Shown in pieces: positions 6,689-13,160 of a stretch of DNA of 13,160 nucleotides. The DNA is from a bacterium (GTDB lineage Bacteria > Babelota > Babeliae > Babelales > Chromulinivoraceae): contig CANCGK010000017.1 of NCBI GenBank assembly GCA_947377595.1, forward strand, positions 1-13,160, read 5' to 3'. Every line of letters begins with the position of its first letter. Position 1 is the stretch's first letter. Both the position numbers and the translations under genes were made by a program. Below the pieces are notes generated by a model that made no database searches, had not been told where the DNA came from, and saw nothing but the letters and a program-made list of their open reading frames with translations.

Positions 6689-6973
6689 ATGAATAAAACT
6701 GATTTAATTAATGCACTCAGTGAAGAAACAACTTTTAGCAAAAAAGATGTTTCTCGTGTACTTGACGCATTAACAAGAATCGTTGAAAGAGCATTGAAAC
6801 AAGGTAAAAAAGTTTCAATCACAGGTTTTGGATCGTTTTTAATTTCAGAACGTCCAGCTCGTCAAGGTATTAATCCTGCAACTAAACAAAAGATTAATAT
6901 CCCTAAAGTTACTGTTCCTAAGTTTAAAGCAGGTAAAAACTTAAGAGAAATCGTTCGTTCAGCTCACTTATAA
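6689..6973 (+). CDS. HU-family DNA-binding protein
   Basis: HU is a small dimeric nucleoid protein that bends DNA and supports replication, repair and chromosome compaction. The 94-residue product has the standard HU layout: N-terminal helices (about 1-40), the GFGSF motif at 46-50, then the DNA-embracing arm with R55, P56, R58 and the NP pair at 62-63, whose proline intercalates into DNA. The C-terminal KAGKNLREIV helix is intact. The strong AGGAGG site, five bases before ATG 6689, together with a perfect -10 element and a strong downstream terminator, indicates a highly expressed single-gene unit. The sequence alone does not separate a HU homodimer from an IHF-like subunit, though HU is more likely from the arm sequence. 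Confidence 0.95.
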   Translation: MNKTDLINALSEETTFSKKDVSRVLDALTRIVERALKQGKKVSITGFGSFLISERPARQGINPATKQKINIPKVTVPKFKAGKNLREIVRSAHL

Positions 6974-7021
6974 TAATAAGTAACGTAAGGTTTTACCTGA
7001 ACGCATAAAGATTTATCCATT

Positions 7022-7061
7022 ATTAAGGTCGTTGCAGATTTCTGTTGCGGCCTTAATTTTT
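7022..7061 (+). terminator. Rho-independent terminator of the HU gene
   Basis: A 16-position stem, 7022-7037 with 7042-7057, has three G-U pairs and one mismatch and closes a four-base ATTT loop. A run of five Ts follows at 7057-7061. It lies about 50 bases after the HU stop codon and immediately before the serS promoter. Confidence 0.88.
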
Positions 7062-7062
7062 A

Positions 7063-7071
7063 TGCTATACT
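7063..7071 (+). promoter_or_regulatory. Extended -10 promoter of serS
   Basis: TGCTATACT fits the extended -10 form TGnTATAAT with one mismatch in the hexamer. There is no good -35 at the usual spacing, which an extended -10 can compensate. Transcription would begin near 7078, about 35 bases before serS, and directly beyond the T-run of the HU terminator. Confidence 0.5.
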
Positions 7072-7111
7072 ACAAAAAAATAATAGTTCGTCCATTCTTT
7101 TGGAGTTTTTC

Positions 7112-8350
7112 ATGATTGATTTAGCAGCTCTTCGTCACAATGAAGATGATATCATCGCCCGTATTGTAAAAAAAGACCCTCGATTTGATGTGCAAGCATT
7201 ACTTGCAGCAGATAAAGCTTTTCGTGCGATTTCGATTGAAGTTGAATCGCTACGCGAAGAAAAAAATAAATTAGCAGATCAAGCAAAAACAGGTTTTACT
7301 GACGCTATACGATTGCAATCGATTGAAATTGGTAAAATTTTAAAAGAAAAAGAACTTGAGTTAAAATCTGCAGAAATTGCATTTAAAAATCTTTATGCTT
7401 CATGCCCAAATCCAGCAGAATTAGATGTTCCTGCAGGTAATAAAGAAGCAAATACTGTTGTCAGAGAATTTGGAACAAAAGCTCATTTTGATTTTGAACC
7501 ACAAAGTCACGTTGAGCTTGGAAATGCTTTAGATTGGTTTGATTTTGAAGCAGCAACACGTATGACCGGAAGCAATTTTGCCTTGTACAAAGGTGATGCA
7601 GTAAAATTATTGTACTCATTAACACACATCATGTTAAAAAATAATATTAAACATGGCTTTCATCCAATTTTACCACCATATTTAGTGAATACAAAATCAT
7701 TGGAAGCAGCAGGGCAGCTGCCAAAATTTGCTGATGGTGTTTATAAAGTGGAAAATGAAGATTTATATTTGTCTCCAACTTCAGAAGTTAATTTAACAAA
7801 TATGTATCGCGATATGATCTTAGAACGCGCGCAATTGCCAGTTCGTATGACATCTTGGACAAGCTGTTTTCGTCGTGAAGCTGGTGGTTATGGTGCTGCT
7901 GAGCGTGGTTTAATTCGCATTCATGAATTTGAAAAATTAGAATTATATTCTATAGTTACACCTGAAGATTCAGCAAAAGAATTGGATCGTATGGTAGCAG
8001 CTGCAGAAAATATCTTGCAAATGCTTGGTTTGCATTATAGAGTTTCATTGCTTGCAGCTCAAGATACATCTTTCCAATCAGTAAAAACGTATGATATTGA
8101 AGTTTGGATGCCAGGACAAAAAGCTTATTATGAAGTATCTTCAGCAAGTAATTGTCATGCATTTCAAGCTCGTAGAGGCGGTATTCGTTATAGAGAATGT
8201 AAGGGCGGTAAAACTGTATACGCTCATACATTAAACGCTTCTTCTTTAGCATTGCCACGATTAATGGTTGCTTTAATGGAAACGTATCAGCAGGCAGACG
8301 GATCAATTGCATTGCCTGATATTATTAAGCAACAAGGATTGTTTGAGTAA
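7112..8350 (+). CDS. serS: Seryl-tRNA synthetase
   Basis: SerRS is a cytoplasmic class II aminoacyl-tRNA synthetase that charges tRNA-Ser (and tRNA-Sec where present) with serine using ATP. The 412-residue product has the N-terminal antiparallel coiled-coil tRNA-binding arm (about residues 25-100) and a class II catalytic core. The core has the TSE motif at 223-225, motif 2 FRREAGGYG at 253-261, FQARR at 351-355, and motif 3 with conserved R383 in NASSLALPR. Two spots differ from the usual consensus: SNCHAFQARR, where most enzymes have Asp before FQARR, and NASS instead of NGSG. Neither removes a known catalytic residue. ATG 7112 is supported by GGAG at 7102-7105 with a six-base spacer; an upstream in-frame TTG at 7100 has no such support. 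It is likely the first gene of the right-hand + strand block. Confidence 0.96.
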   Translation: MIDLAALRHNEDDIIARIVKKDPRFDVQALLAADKAFRAISIEVESLREEKNKLADQAKTGFTDAIRLQSIEIGKILKEKELELKSAEIAFKNLYASCPNPAELDVPAGNKEANTVVREFGTKAHFDFEPQSHVELGNALDWFDFEAATRMTGSNFALYKGDAVKLLYSLTHIMLKNNIKHGFHPILPPYLVNTKSLEAAGQLPKFADGVYKVENEDLYLSPTSEVNLTNMYRDMILERAQLPVRMTSWTSCFRREAGGYGAAERGLIRIHEFEKLELYSIVTPEDSAKELDRMVAAAENILQMLGLHYRVSLLAAQDTSFQSVKTYDIEVWMPGQKAYYEVSSASNCHAFQARRGGIRYRECKGGKTVYAHTLNASSLALPRLMVALMETYQQADGSIALPDIIKQQGLFE

Positions 8351-8382
8351 AATTTATTGACAATACGTGATGGAAAATCCTC

Positions 8383-9255
8383 ATGATTTCACCAGAGATT
8401 TTAAAAAAAATTAAAGAATTAGAAATTCATACACGACGTGTCATGAATGGAACTCTTGTTGGTGGGCATGTTACAAAGCAAAAAGGTTCAGGATTTGAAT
8501 TCGATCAGATTCGAGCGTATAGCTATGGCGATGATATCCGATTTATGGATTGGAATAGTAGCGCTCGATCTGGTAAATTGCTTGTTCGCCAATATTTAGA
8601 TGAAAAAAGTAGAACGATTATGTTATGTTTGGATATATCGGCTTCAACTAGTTTTGCATCTCATGAAGATCGAACATCAGATATTATGCAACAAGTTGCG
8701 GCGGTTTTAGCTTATGCTGCACAAGCTGATCAAGATAACATCGGATTAATTTTATTTTCTGATATTATCGAAAAAGTTATACCGCCTTCGCGTGGCTATA
8801 AACATATTATGTTGTTGATAGAAACTATTTTTACTTATAAAGCAGTGCATAAAAAAACTAATATAGATGTTTTATCACGTTATTTGTTAGAATCTTTTAC
8901 TATGCAAGCTGCAGTTTTTATTATTTCAGATTTTATAGTAGATGATTCTATAGCTTCATTACAACATCTAATATGCAAAAGAGAAGTTTTAGTTCTCAGA
9001 TGTCTTGATCATATGATGTATACTATGCCTGATGTTGGCTATGTATGGAGTCAAAATCCAGAAACAGGATATAAAACTTTATTAAATTTTTCTTTGCAGA
9101 AATCTTTACAAGTGCAAAAAATATTACAAGAACGCATTGCTATGCAAAATAAATTTTTTAAAAGTAATGGCATTGATTATCTTGATATTTCTTGCGACGA
9201 ATCTTTTGTTAAAAAAATAATATTATTTTTTAAACGGCGAGCGATATTGCGATGA
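8383..9255 (+). CDS. DUF58 family protein (VWA-like, short form)
   Basis: DUF58 proteins have a von Willebrand A-like fold and usually accompany a MoxR AAA+ ATPase in modules linked to envelope stress or metal-dependent complex assembly; no enzymatic activity is established. The 290-residue product is the short form without the N-terminal membrane helices of longer members. The signature runs from GSGFEFDQIRAYSYGDDIRF through MDWNSSARSGKLLVRQY (about residues 35-71). It is followed by a MIDAS-like DISAS at 84-88 that can bind a divalent cation. ATG 8383 has only a weak ribosome site (GGAAAA). The gene is 32 bases after serS, and its TGA overlaps the start of the next gene, so the two are translationally coupled. 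No MoxR gene is visible within the window. Confidence 0.88.
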   Translation: MISPEILKKIKELEIHTRRVMNGTLVGGHVTKQKGSGFEFDQIRAYSYGDDIRFMDWNSSARSGKLLVRQYLDEKSRTIMLCLDISASTSFASHEDRTSDIMQQVAAVLAYAAQADQDNIGLILFSDIIEKVIPPSRGYKHIMLLIETIFTYKAVHKKTNIDVLSRYLLESFTMQAAVFIISDFIVDDSIASLQHLICKREVLVLRCLDHMMYTMPDVGYVWSQNPETGYKTLLNFSLQKSLQVQKILQERIAMQNKFFKSNGIDYLDISCDESFVKKIILFFKRRAILR

Positions 9256-9767
9256 TGAATGAAAATGAATTAATTGATATTTATGACATGTGGTATCAAC
9301 CGTTTTGGTTGCAGCCATGGTTTTTTTATACTGTTATTATGATCATGAGTAGCGCGATCGGCTATCTTTTATGGCATGTTTATAAAAAATATGTTTACAA
9401 AAAAAGAGTGGTTGATTGTGCGAGCATAGCCTTAAAAGATATTGATAGTTTGAAAAAAATTCATATTGTCACGCTTGTCGATAGCAAAGATTGTTATTTT
9501 AGGTTATCCTTGATCTTAAAGCAGTATCTTTCATTGCGATATAAAATTTTATGTTTACCTTTGACTGATATAGAAATTGTTCAACAGACTCATGCTGTTA
9601 TGAGTCAAGAGCAGCACAAGGTATTACAAGATATTTTGCAATCAATGACTTTCGTTAAATTTGAGCATGAGCAAGCTTTAGATGCAAAATTTGAGCAAGA
9701 TATTCAAATTATCATACAATTTATAGATATGACAACTCCACAGCTTAGTATAGAAAAACGATCATAA
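9252..9767 (+). CDS. DUF4381-like single-pass membrane protein
   Basis: The 171-residue product has a Trp/Pro-rich N-terminus (WYQPFWLQPW), one membrane segment at about residues 23-44, a Lys/Arg/Tyr stop-transfer stretch, and a cytoplasmic helical domain with FRLSLILKQYLSLRY. This order matches DUF4381 proteins, which stand directly after DUF58 genes in MoxR/Bat operons and probably anchor the complex to the membrane (family knowledge plus inference). The ATG at 9252 overlaps the DUF58 stop in an ATGA arrangement; a second ATG follows immediately at 9255 in the same frame. In complete operons VWA-domain BatA/BatB genes come next, but here hemW follows. The family call rests on position and architecture as much as on sequence. 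Confidence 0.68.
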   Translation: MMNENELIDIYDMWYQPFWLQPWFFYTVIMIMSSAIGYLLWHVYKKYVYKKRVVDCASIALKDIDSLKKIHIVTLVDSKDCYFRLSLILKQYLSLRYKILCLPLTDIEIVQQTHAVMSQEQHKVLQDILQSMTFVKFEHEQALDAKFEQDIQIIIQFIDMTTPQLSIEKRS

Positions 9768-9780
9768 ATTGTCATAGAAC

Positions 9781-9785
9781 AAGGA
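9781..9785 (+). promoter_or_regulatory. Ribosome-binding site selecting the TTG start of hemW
   Basis: AAGGA stands eight bases before TTG 9794. No ATG or GTG in the frame lies close to it before the conserved HWPFC motif, so it supports a TTG start. Confidence 0.65.
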
Positions 9786-9793
9786 AAATCAGA

Positions 9794-10948
9794 TTGTCGT
9801 ATTATTTTAAGAATTTAGAACATGTCTACATTCATTGGCCTTTTTGTCCATATAAATGTAATTATTGTGATTTTGTTGCGATTGCTTCGCATGAAAATTT
9901 TATGCAGCAATATCATACATCATTGTGTCAAGAAATGATCAATTTTGATCAAAATTTTGATATTAATCGACCATTAAAAACTTTATATATTGGTGGTGGT
10001 ACGCCCAGTACCTATCCTTTAGATTTGTTGCCGGATATGTTTGCAACATTACGTAAGCTTGTTCCTTTTGATGATCAGACAGAGGTTACCTTTGAGGTTA
10101 ATCCTGGTACAGTCGCAGATGGAGCTTTGGAATTATGGAAAGATCTTGGAATTAATCGACTGAGTATTGGCGTACAAAGCCTAAAAGATAGCGTTTTGCA
10201 AGGATTAAATAGACATCAGACTCAAATAGATGTTATACATTTATTACAAAAAACAAAATCTATTTTCACCAATGTTTCAGTTGATTTTATTATAGGGTTA
10301 CCTGGAGTATCTGTTGATGAGTGGAAGGCAATGATTATTCAAGCGATGTCATGGCCGATCACGCATATTTCAGTATATTTTTTAATGGTACATGAAAAAA
10401 CACCGCTTTATTTTAAAGTAAAGCAAAAAAGTGTTATTTTGCCGCCAGATGATCAAAGTATTGATCTTTACTATTGGACAGTTGAAACGTTAGGAAGCTA
10501 TGGCTTTTATCGCTACGAACTTTCTAATTTTGCAAAAAAAGGATTTGAATCTAGGCATAATCAAGCGTATTGGGATCGTAAAAGTTATAAAGGTTTTGGA
10601 TTAGGAGCTTGTTCTTTTAATGGACGGTTTAGATTTCAGAATAATAAAAATTTACGAAATTATTTTACGGCTGTTGCAAATCAAGAAGGTTTGTTGCATG
10701 AAGTTGAAGAAATAACTGCACAACAAGTAAGTATTGAAAAAATTATGCTTGGATTGCGACAAGCGCAAGGAGTTGATGTTGAAAATGTATTGCAAGATTT
10801 TTCATTGGCACAACAACAATATTTTAAAGAAAAAGCAGATTGGTTAGAACGACAAGGTTTAATTAAGCAAGAACATGGAAGATTATTTTTAACACCGCAA
10901 GGTTATGTTGTCGAAAACGAAGTTGCGGTGAATTTGTTTCCTGAATAG
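9794..10948 (+). CDS. hemW: Radical SAM protein HemW (heme chaperone, HemN-like)
   Basis: HemW is a cytoplasmic radical SAM protein that binds heme and hands it to target proteins; it was long mis-annotated as oxygen-independent coproporphyrinogen oxidase. The 384-residue product begins with YIHWPFC and the [4Fe-4S] motif C18-xxx-C22-xx-C25. The cluster motif is followed by DF rather than the extra cysteine found in true HemN, which favours HemW. Further landmarks are YIGGGTPS (65-72, SAM binding), EVNPGT, RLSIGVQSL, and the C-terminal HemN domain with LGLRQAQGV. The length is typical (E. coli HemW is 378). The gene starts at TTG 9794, 26 bases after the DUF4381-like gene. Whether this organism makes or imports heme cannot be told from the window. 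Confidence 0.9.
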   Translation: MSYYFKNLEHVYIHWPFCPYKCNYCDFVAIASHENFMQQYHTSLCQEMINFDQNFDINRPLKTLYIGGGTPSTYPLDLLPDMFATLRKLVPFDDQTEVTFEVNPGTVADGALELWKDLGINRLSIGVQSLKDSVLQGLNRHQTQIDVIHLLQKTKSIFTNVSVDFIIGLPGVSVDEWKAMIIQAMSWPITHISVYFLMVHEKTPLYFKVKQKSVILPPDDQSIDLYYWTVETLGSYGFYRYELSNFAKKGFESRHNQAYWDRKSYKGFGLGACSFNGRFRFQNNKNLRNYFTAVANQEGLLHEVEEITAQQVSIEKIMLGLRQAQGVDVENVLQDFSLAQQQYFKEKADWLERQGLIKQEHGRLFLTPQGYVVENEVAVNLFPE

Positions 10949-10961
10949 TTATCAAAAATTT

Positions 10962-10967
10962 TATAAT
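10962..10967 (+). promoter_or_regulatory. Possible -10 element before the split-barrel gene
   Basis: A perfect TATAAT lies 20 bases before ATG 10988, but no -35 hexamer is visible at 16-18 bases. In such AT-rich sequence a single hexamer can arise by chance. Confidence 0.25.
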
Positions 10968-10987
10968 ATATTTTTATAAGGGTGCTT

Positions 10988-11449
10988 ATGGCAAAGCATG
11001 TAGGGGTTAAACTTCCTGAAGATTTAGTTGAAGTATTAAAAACAGGAAAAGCAGTAGCGGTATTAGCTACTTTTTCCGAAAAAGGATTACCACATACAAC
11101 TCCAATTCAATGTATGTATCCAAAAGGACAAGAAAGTCTTTTGTTGACGATTCACAAAGATCATCAAGGGTATCATAACATGGTTTGGCAAAAAAAGGTG
11201 ATGATATCTTTTATGGCTGGCGGCAATGTTGCGTATAGTATTTTAGGTCGTGTTGGCGTTGTTCGTGCACCGTCTATGGTACATCCATTGATGAATGTTG
11301 TTCGAGTTGATATCATTGATATCAAAAGTGATCGCTCTGTTTTAACAAAAGTTGATTCTGGCGTACAGTGGAGCTATACTTCCTGGGAAGCTGAAGAGTT
11401 GTTAAATGGACTGTTCGGTGAATTAAGGGAAATTGCAAAAACAATGTAA
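10988..11449 (+). CDS. Pyridoxamine 5'-phosphate oxidase-like (FMN split-barrel) protein
   Basis: The 153-residue product shows the opening pattern of the split-barrel flavoprotein superfamily: a short N-terminal helix, then AVLATFSEKGLPHTTPI, equivalent to the first strands of PNPOx-like domains. This is followed by LLLTIHKDHQGYHNMVWQKKVMISFM, where other members bind the FMN phosphate, and a LGRVGVVR strand. It is shorter than true PdxH and lacks its C-terminal substrate segment, so pyridoxal phosphate synthesis should not be assumed. A flavin or heme cofactor role is possible but unproved. ATG 10988 has AAGGG at 10978-10982 with a five-base spacer; the GTG at 10982 is less suitable. It lies between hemW and a secreted protein. 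The superfamily call is moderate and no specific function is offered. Confidence 0.65.
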   Translation: MAKHVGVKLPEDLVEVLKTGKAVAVLATFSEKGLPHTTPIQCMYPKGQESLLLTIHKDHQGYHNMVWQKKVMISFMAGGNVAYSILGRVGVVRAPSMVHPLMNVVRVDIIDIKSDRSVLTKVDSGVQWSYTSWEAEELLNGLFGELREIAKTM

Positions 11450-11474
11450 ATTGATACTTTTTTAAGGAATATTT

Positions 11475-13160
11475 ATGAAGAGATTGATGATCATAGCTTT
11501 CACGTTTTTATCGTTATTGATACAAGCTGATGGTTCAAATACACCGGTACAAAATGCAACTGATAGTCAATCTCCTTCTGATACAACAAAAAAAAGTGAT
11601 GATATAAATGTTTCCATCGCTAACGTGCATCATATTAGTTTAGATACGACACAAGTCGATGGCGGTGGAAACTGGTTAAATAAACGGCTATGGTATGAAC
11701 GAGCTCAAAATGTTTTTGACGAAATTCGTGCTTTAGTTAATTCTATTGGCGATATCCGTCTTCAGTTTTCTAATGAAGTCAACGCCGTTGGGCATAAAAT
11801 AGATAGTTTTTTTGAAGTCGTAGATTTTAATAAAAATGAACTCGACGAAAAATTTAAAGAAATGTTAGTAGCGCTTGATACAGAACAAAAAATTGTTGGT
11901 GATTTGTCTGCTCAAGAGCGTACTTTGCAAGCAACTATTAAGCAAGAAATTAAAGTAATCGAACAAATTGGTGTTAATATTAAATCAATTGGAGAAGTTG
12001 ATAATAAAATTGATGAAACATTAATGCAAGCATTTAAAACAATTGATGAATGCAGAGATTATGAGACAAAAGCTTGGAGCACCTTTAAATCTATTGGTAA
12101 AGAGCTTGATGATAAAAAGGCTCGTAATTTATATTATCAAATGAATAATTACAAACAAAATGTTGAGCAAAAAATTACCTATTTGAAAAATACACTTTTG
12201 CCTTATTTGCACAATGTTTTAGTTGCCAAAATTGATATGAATATTGCAAAAATTAATCAATCTCTTGATGATTTAAAAATTAAAGGTATTGATGTACAAA
12301 AAATCATGAGTAAAACGCAAGAAGATGATATGATTGCGTTGCAAGAGAAAGAAAAAGCTGCAGCACAAGTTGCCGTACGAAAAGCTTTAGAGGAAGAAGA
12401 AAAAAAATCTCAAGTAGCCCAAGATCAATTAAAAGAGCAGCTTAAGCAAGCGCAACAAGAAAGTTTTTCTCATGTTATCAATAGTTATTATCAAGCAATA
12501 ATTGGGCGTGTAGCACATGTATTTGATAATGATTATATCAATACTTCATTGGCTTATGTTGGATCCTTTTTCACTCGATTTTTTAAATCGTATAGTTATC
12601 CAGTCATCACTTTTATCTACGAATCAATCATAGCAGGTAAAATGTATGTGCAAAATCTAATATTTCCAGCATCTGGTCGTGTGTCAGAAAAAATAGCAGT
12701 TCAATCTCATGAACAAGTTCAAGAAAAAGTTGTAGAGCAAGTTCAAGAAAAAATTGTAGAGCAAGTTCAAGAAAAAATTGTAGAGCAAGGTGTCGTTTCT
12801 GAACATAAAGATCAAGGTGTTCAGGCTGATGCATCTGTTGAACATCCATCAGAGCCAGTAACGCAGATTGCTCCTGTGCAGCAGACTGAAGTTGTCAACG
12901 CTATAGCTACGGTGACAACAACAACTCAATCGCCTTTGCTTGAAGCAGCTGTGTCGCACGACAATACAGCTATTGTACCGTCAACAACTCAATCAGTAGT
13001 TTCAAATAATCAGCAAGAACAAGTTGTTGTGCAGTCGTTGTCTGATAATGACGTTGCGGCAAAAAAAGATGAAAAACAAAGCGATCTGTACTTATTGTTT
13101 AAAGCATTTTTAGATTTTATTGGTACTTTTTTTGTAAGTTTGTACCGTTGCTTAGCGCAA
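11475..13160 (+). CDS. Large secreted coiled-coil protein with tandem repeats (partial, runs off the window)
   Basis: The frame is open from ATG 11475 to the last base (562 codons, no stop), so the C-terminus is missing. AAGGA at 11464-11468 with a six-base spacer supports the start. The N-terminus is a signal peptide (KR followed by IIAFTFLSLLIQA, probable cut after A18). After a Ser/Thr/Asp-rich linker comes a long helical region (about residues 70-330) with periodic hydrophobics and a highly charged EEEEKK part. A hydrophobic/aromatic segment follows (about 330-400), then three 8-residue repeats EQVQEK[VI]V (413-436) and a Thr/Gln/Val-rich low-complexity stretch. A second hydrophobic segment begins at about 538. 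I recognise no family. The features suggest a secreted or envelope-attached structural or host-interaction protein (inference). Codon use resembles the neighbours, with no sign of recent transfer. Confidence 0.85.
   Translation, partial: MKRLMIIAFTFLSLLIQADGSNTPVQNATDSQSPSDTTKKSDDINVSIANVHHISLDTTQVDGGGNWLNKRLWYERAQNVFDEIRALVNSIGDIRLQFSNEVNAVGHKIDSFFEVVDFNKNELDEKFKEMLVALDTEQKIVGDLSAQERTLQATIKQEIKVIEQIGVNIKSIGEVDNKIDETLMQAFKTIDECRDYETKAWSTFKSIGKELDDKKARNLYYQMNNYKQNVEQKITYLKNTLLPYLHNVLVAKIDMNIAKINQSLDDLKIKGIDVQKIMSKTQEDDMIALQEKEKAAAQVAVRKALEEEEKKSQVAQDQLKEQLKQAQQESFSHVINSYYQAIIGRVAHVFDNDYINTSLAYVGSFFTRFFKSYSYPVITFIYESIIAGKMYVQNLIFPASGRVSEKIAVQSHEQVQEKVVEQVQEKIVEQVQEKIVEQGVVSEHKDQGVQADASVEHPSEPVTQIAPVQQTEVVNAIATVTTTTQSPLLEAAVSHDNTAIVPSTTQSVVSNNQQEQVVVQSLSDNDVAAKKDEKQSDLYLLFKAFLDFIGTFFVSLYRCLAQ
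12711..12782 (+). repeat. Three tandem 24-bp repeats within the secreted protein gene
   Basis: Units lie at 12711-12734, 12735-12758 and 12759-12782. The second and third are identical, and the first differs at two positions. A partial fourth begins at 12783 (GAGCAAG). Each unit encodes eight residues, EQVQEK[VI]V, keeping the frame. The near identity at DNA level points to recent slippage or unequal-crossover expansion. Confidence 0.95.

Noticed and set aside
7956..8312. Open frame of 118 codons on the - strand opposite serS
   Set aside because: It is antisense to conserved catalytic parts of SerRS, with no initiation signal.
11307..11325. Twin GATATC palindromes (TGATATCA twice) as an operator
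   Set aside because: They lie inside the coding sequence of the split-barrel gene and encode an ordinary Asp-Ile-Ile-Asp-Ile strand.
12711..12790. Possible CRISPR array
   Set aside because: The units are directly adjacent without spacers and stay in frame within a coding sequence.
12628..12849. Leu/Phe-rich repetitive open frame on the - strand
   Set aside because: Its repeated LALQFFLE pattern is the antisense of the 24-bp repeats in the secreted protein gene.

Overview
This is an AT-rich window (roughly one third G+C by eye) of densely packed bacterial chromosome. It carries housekeeping genes, mostly on the + strand, and two genes on the - strand. There are no insertion sequences, phage genes, CRISPR arrays or other mobile-element signs. 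Shine-Dalgarno sites are clear, GTG and TTG starts occur, and intergenic gaps are short. Two envelope-directed proteins carry signal peptides, and the C-terminal part of one contains tandem coiled-coil-type repeats. This fits a small-genome, possibly host-associated lineage; Candidatus Dependentiae (TM6) is my best guess, but it is an inference from overall character and no single gene proves it.

Layout. (1) Positions 1-335: the 3' end of an unrecognised + strand gene, followed by a long inverted repeat. (2) 445-590: a promoter, a leader hairpin and a CAT-anticodon tRNA. (3) 724-4052: a tight four-gene + strand cluster of C4 zinc-ribbon coiled-coil protein, RNase HI, a secreted SpoIID-domain protein with a large helical insertion, and a YdjM-like membrane metal-hydrolase. 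It ends in a strong bidirectional hairpin that overlaps the last stop codon. (4) 4113-6432: a - strand pair, tatD followed by a PutP-type sodium/solute symporter. (5) 6433-6688: a divergent promoter region between tatD and a HU gene (6689-6973), which has its own promoter and terminator. (6) 7112-13160: serS with an extended -10 promoter, then a DUF58 protein, a DUF4381-like membrane protein, hemW, a flavin split-barrel protein and a large secreted coiled-coil protein that runs off the right edge. I see no terminator between the genes of this last block, so they may be read together.

How the genes fit together. The zinc-ribbon/RNase HI linkage recurs in distant bacteria. The DUF58/DUF4381 pair is a fragment of the MoxR/Bat envelope module without its ATPase and VWA partners nearby. 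SpoIID points to peptidoglycan remodelling. The most novel items are the helical insertion inside the SpoIID protein and the repeat-bearing secreted protein at the right edge. I did not find a convincing entirely new multi-gene system.
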